64,000 nucleotides of DNA from Pararhodobacter zhoushanensis (GTDB lineage: Bacteria > Pseudomonadota > Alphaproteobacteria > Rhodobacterales > Rhodobacteraceae): positions 810,358 through 874,357 of the forward strand of contig NZ_REEZ01000001.1 of the NCBI RefSeq assembly GCF_003990445.1, written 5' to 3'. The notes under the pieces were generated by a model, which saw nothing but the letters and a program-made list of their open reading frames with translations, was not told the origin of the DNA and did no database searches. This document shows, piece after piece, positions 62,659 through 64,000 of the stretch. How positions within the stretch are numbered: position 1 is the first letter of the stretch; every line of letters begins with the position of its first letter. A program made the translations under genes and the position numbers.

Positions 62659-62816
62659 GCGTCCCACGATGGGACAATTCTGCGGGTAAATGGTTTCAGG
62701 GGGTTAGCCGGCGATGGTAACCTTTTGGCAACGGTTCTCGCCGTTCGTTGGCGCCTGCAGGCGCGGCCTCGAACCCATTAACAACCCCGCAACCTGTTTG
62801 TGCCCTGATACGAGGT

Positions 62817-63362
62817 ATGCCTTCGTGTCGTCGCCCTCGATTGCCCGGCGCCACCCTCTTCTTCACCGTCAGGCTGGAAGAGCGTGGCAGCACGTTGCTG
62901 GCCGACGAAGTCGCCCGGCTTCGCCTTGCGGTCGCAGCAACGCAGCGCGAACGCCCCTTCACCATCGACGCCTTTGTCGTGTTGCCCGACCACCTGCACT
63001 GCGTCTGGACCTTGCCTGCGCGCGACTCGGATTATTCGGTGCGGTGGGGCGCGATCAAGTCGCGGTTCACGCGGCAGCTGCGCGACGGATGTAGGGTGGG
63101 GTTCAACCCCACCGAGGCGCAGCGCATGGGAAAAGCGGTGGGGTGGAACCCCACCCTACGGCGCTCACGCTCGAAGATCGCCAAGGGCGACGCCGGGATC
63201 TGGCAACGGCGGTTCTGGGAGCACCACATCCGCGACGATGCGGATTACCACGCGCATCTGTCGTATTGCTGGAACAATCCGGTGAAGCATGGGCTGGTCG
63301 GACAACCGGAAGAATGGCCGTTCTCGTCAATTCACCGGGATCGGGCCCGCGGTCAAGCGTAG
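62817..63362 (+). CDS. REP-associated tyrosine transposase (RAYT) with internal REP sequences
   Basis: 181 residues from ATG 62817. RRPRLPGATLFFTVRLEERG at the start, the HUH-like histidine pair in VVLPDHLHCVWTLP (about 48-61), GAIKSRFTRQLR, GIWQRRFWEHHIRDDADYHA and the tyrosine motif LSYCWNNPVKHGLVGQPEEW define a RAYT of the IS200/Y1 family. Such enzymes move REP palindromes. Residues 92-116 (CRVGFNPTEA ... AVGWNPTLRR) come from two REP palindromes in opposite orientation inside the gene. The stop codon TAG at 63360 lies within the first REP of a second pair. Unlike insertion sequences, it is a single-copy domesticated-type gene beside its targets. Confidence 0.92.
   Translation: MPSCRRPRLPGATLFFTVRLEERGSTLLADEVARLRLAVAATQRERPFTIDAFVVLPDHLHCVWTLPARDSDYSVRWGAIKSRFTRQLRDGCRVGFNPTEAQRMGKAVGWNPTLRRSRSKIAKGDAGIWQRRFWEHHIRDDADYHAHLSYCWNNPVKHGLVGQPEEWPFSSIHRDRARGQA
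63091..63159. repeat. REP pair (BIME-like) inside the RAYT coding sequence
   Basis: A 23-base REP starting GTAGGGTGGGGTT and ending AACCCCACC (63091-63113) and its inverted copy (63137-63159, differing at one base) enclose 23 bases. Each REP is itself a near-palindrome, so both arms are read in frame as V-G-F/W-N-P-T. The total insertion-like segment is a multiple of three and keeps the gene open. Confidence 0.9.
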
Positions 63363-63424
63363 GGTGGGGTTTCACCCCACCCCCACTCACGCAAGCGCAA
63401 AGGTGGGGTGAAACCCCACCCTAC
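63359..63424. repeat. REP pair (BIME-like) at the RAYT 3' end
   Basis: Two 23-base REPs in inverted orientation (63359-63381, GTAGGGTGGGGTTTCACCCC then ACC; and 63402-63424, its reverse complement) flank a 20-base spacer. They would form a large stem-loop with a 23-bp stem. The RAYT stop TAG is at the second base of the first REP, and lepA ends 5 bases after the second, so the element likely also terminates both convergent genes. Confidence 0.9.
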
Positions 63425-63429
63425 GCCGC

Positions 63430-64000
63430 TCAATCATCCATCTTCAACGCCGCAATAAACGCCGTCTGCGGGATCTCGACCTTGCCGAATTGCCGCATCT
63501 TCTTCTTGCCGGCCTTCTGCTTCTCGAGCAGCTTTTTCTTCCGCGTCACGTCGCCGCCATAGCATTTCGCCGTCACGTCCTTGCGCATCGCCGACAGGGT
63601 CTCGCGGGCGATCACCCGGCCACCGATGGCTGCCTGAATCGGGATCTTGAACATGTGCCGGGGGATCAGATCCTTGAGCTTTTCCACCATCGCGCGCCCG
63701 CGCATCTCGGCACGGTCGCGGTGGACCATCATCGACAGCGCATCGACCGGCTCGTCATTCACCAGGATCGACATCTTAACCAGATGATCCTCGCGGTACT
63801 CGGTCAGCGTGTAGTCGAAGCTGGCGTAGCCCTTGGTGATCGATTTCAGCCGGTCGTAGAAGTCAAAGACCACCTCGTTCAGCGGCAGGTCATATTCGAC
63901 CATGGCGCGCGCGCCGGCATAGGTCAGGTTCAGCTGGATGCCCCGGCGGTCCTGACACAGCTTGAGCACATCGCCCAGATACTCATCCGGCACCATGATC
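63430..64000 (-). CDS. lepA: Elongation factor 4 (LepA), C-terminal part
   Basis: The last 190 residues are in the window; the 5' part is outside. [20 protein letters not shown] is the start of the EF-G-like domain [21 protein letters not shown] and [20 protein letters not shown] follow, and the LepA-specific C-terminal domain ([61 protein letters not shown]) identifies it without doubt. LepA is a translational GTPase that acts on stalled or mis-translocated ribosomes. The stop is 5 bases from the BIME of the convergent RAYT gene. Confidence 0.97.
   Translation of the reverse strand, partial: IMVPDEYLGDVLKLCQDRRGIQLNLTYAGARAMVEYDLPLNEVVFDFYDRLKSITKGYASFDYTLTEYREDHLVKMSILVNDEPVDALSMMVHRDRAEMRGRAMVEKLKDLIPRHMFKIPIQAAIGGRVIARETLSAMRKDVTAKCYGGDVTRKKKLLEKQKAGKKKMRQFGKVEIPQTAFIAALKMDD

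Noticed and set aside
63087-63424. A short CRISPR-like array suggested by four copies of a 23-base palindromic repeat
   Set aside because: Copies alternate in orientation, spacing is irregular (23, about 200, 20 bases), they lie in and beside a RAYT gene, and no cas gene is present. REP/BIME is the right explanation.

Overview
This is about 64 kb of GC-rich chromosome from an alphaproteobacterium of the Rhodobacteraceae/Roseobacter group. The assignment rests on several things seen together: class I lysyl-tRNA synthetase, a phaZ-phaC-phaP-phaR granule cluster, DUF6456/DUF6477 proteins, a sensor-exonuclease fusion next to an acetate symporter (DUF4212 plus SSS), DUF1194/DUF4864/DUF2852 proteins, a beta-helix protein resembling the gene-transfer-agent tail fibre, and a ccmABCDG cytochrome c maturation operon. 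Genes are tightly packed, with many 4-nt overlaps and convergent genes that touch or overlap. No prophage, integron or CRISPR array is visible. The only mobile-type gene is a REP-associated tyrosine transposase (RAYT) at the right end.

Layout. 0-4.5 kb: end of a SnoaL-like gene, tRNA-Pro, a DUF192 protein, a double cold-shock-domain protein, pdxH, then fabI, a LysE exporter and gpt. 4.5-8.1 kb: a Kef-type antiporter behind a divergent polysaccharide deacetylase. 8.3-9.9 kb: trpG-trpD. 10-14.7 kb: a DUF6456 regulator-like protein divergent from DUF6477, a RamA-like corrinoid-activation protein and a glycosyltransferase. 14.7-19.4 kb: the polyhydroxybutyrate locus with PhaR, phasin, synthase and depolymerase, and recognisable PhaR-type operators. 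19.4-29.6 kb: one long leftward block from acetyl-CoA synthetase through adenylate kinase, a two-subunit SSS transporter, a cNMP/CBS/DUF294 protein, a small membrane protein, a receiver-only response regulator and a membrane sensor fused to a DnaQ-type exonuclease. This looks like acetate uptake, activation and signalling. 30-36 kb: a beta-helix tail-fibre-like protein, several DUF proteins and lysK. 36-41 kb: TerB-like, HhH, OmpA, PBP4-type carboxypeptidase and nadD. 41-48 kb: an old-yellow-enzyme-type demethylase, DUF2852, tRNA-Leu, YqaA/DedA-dsbB, a GNAT protein and aspS. 48-51 kb: an ExeA-like ATPase, a sugar transferase and a rhomboid protease. 51-57.8 kb: a polar amino acid ABC importer in one transcription unit with two glutamine-synthetase-like ligases flanking a class I amidotransferase, a probable amine or amino acid gamma-glutamylation pathway. 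58-61.4 kb: ccmABCDG and a DUF1638 protein. 61.5-64 kb: an AI-2E-family permease, the RAYT with its REP palindromes, and the 3' part of lepA.

The most interesting points are: (1) the RAYT gene has a pair of inverted REP palindromes read in frame inside its own coding sequence, and a second pair that supplies its stop codon and abuts lepA; (2) the ABC importer-GS-GATase-GS operon; (3) a composite hairpin-plus-tail repeat present three times between genes; (4) an orphan GTA-tail-fibre-like gene; (5) exactly repeated motifs upstream of acsA. Coding calls were made from protein-family resemblance, start-codon context and gene packing. The very long antisense open frames are GC-driven shadows. Family assignments come from memory of these families and no database search was run.
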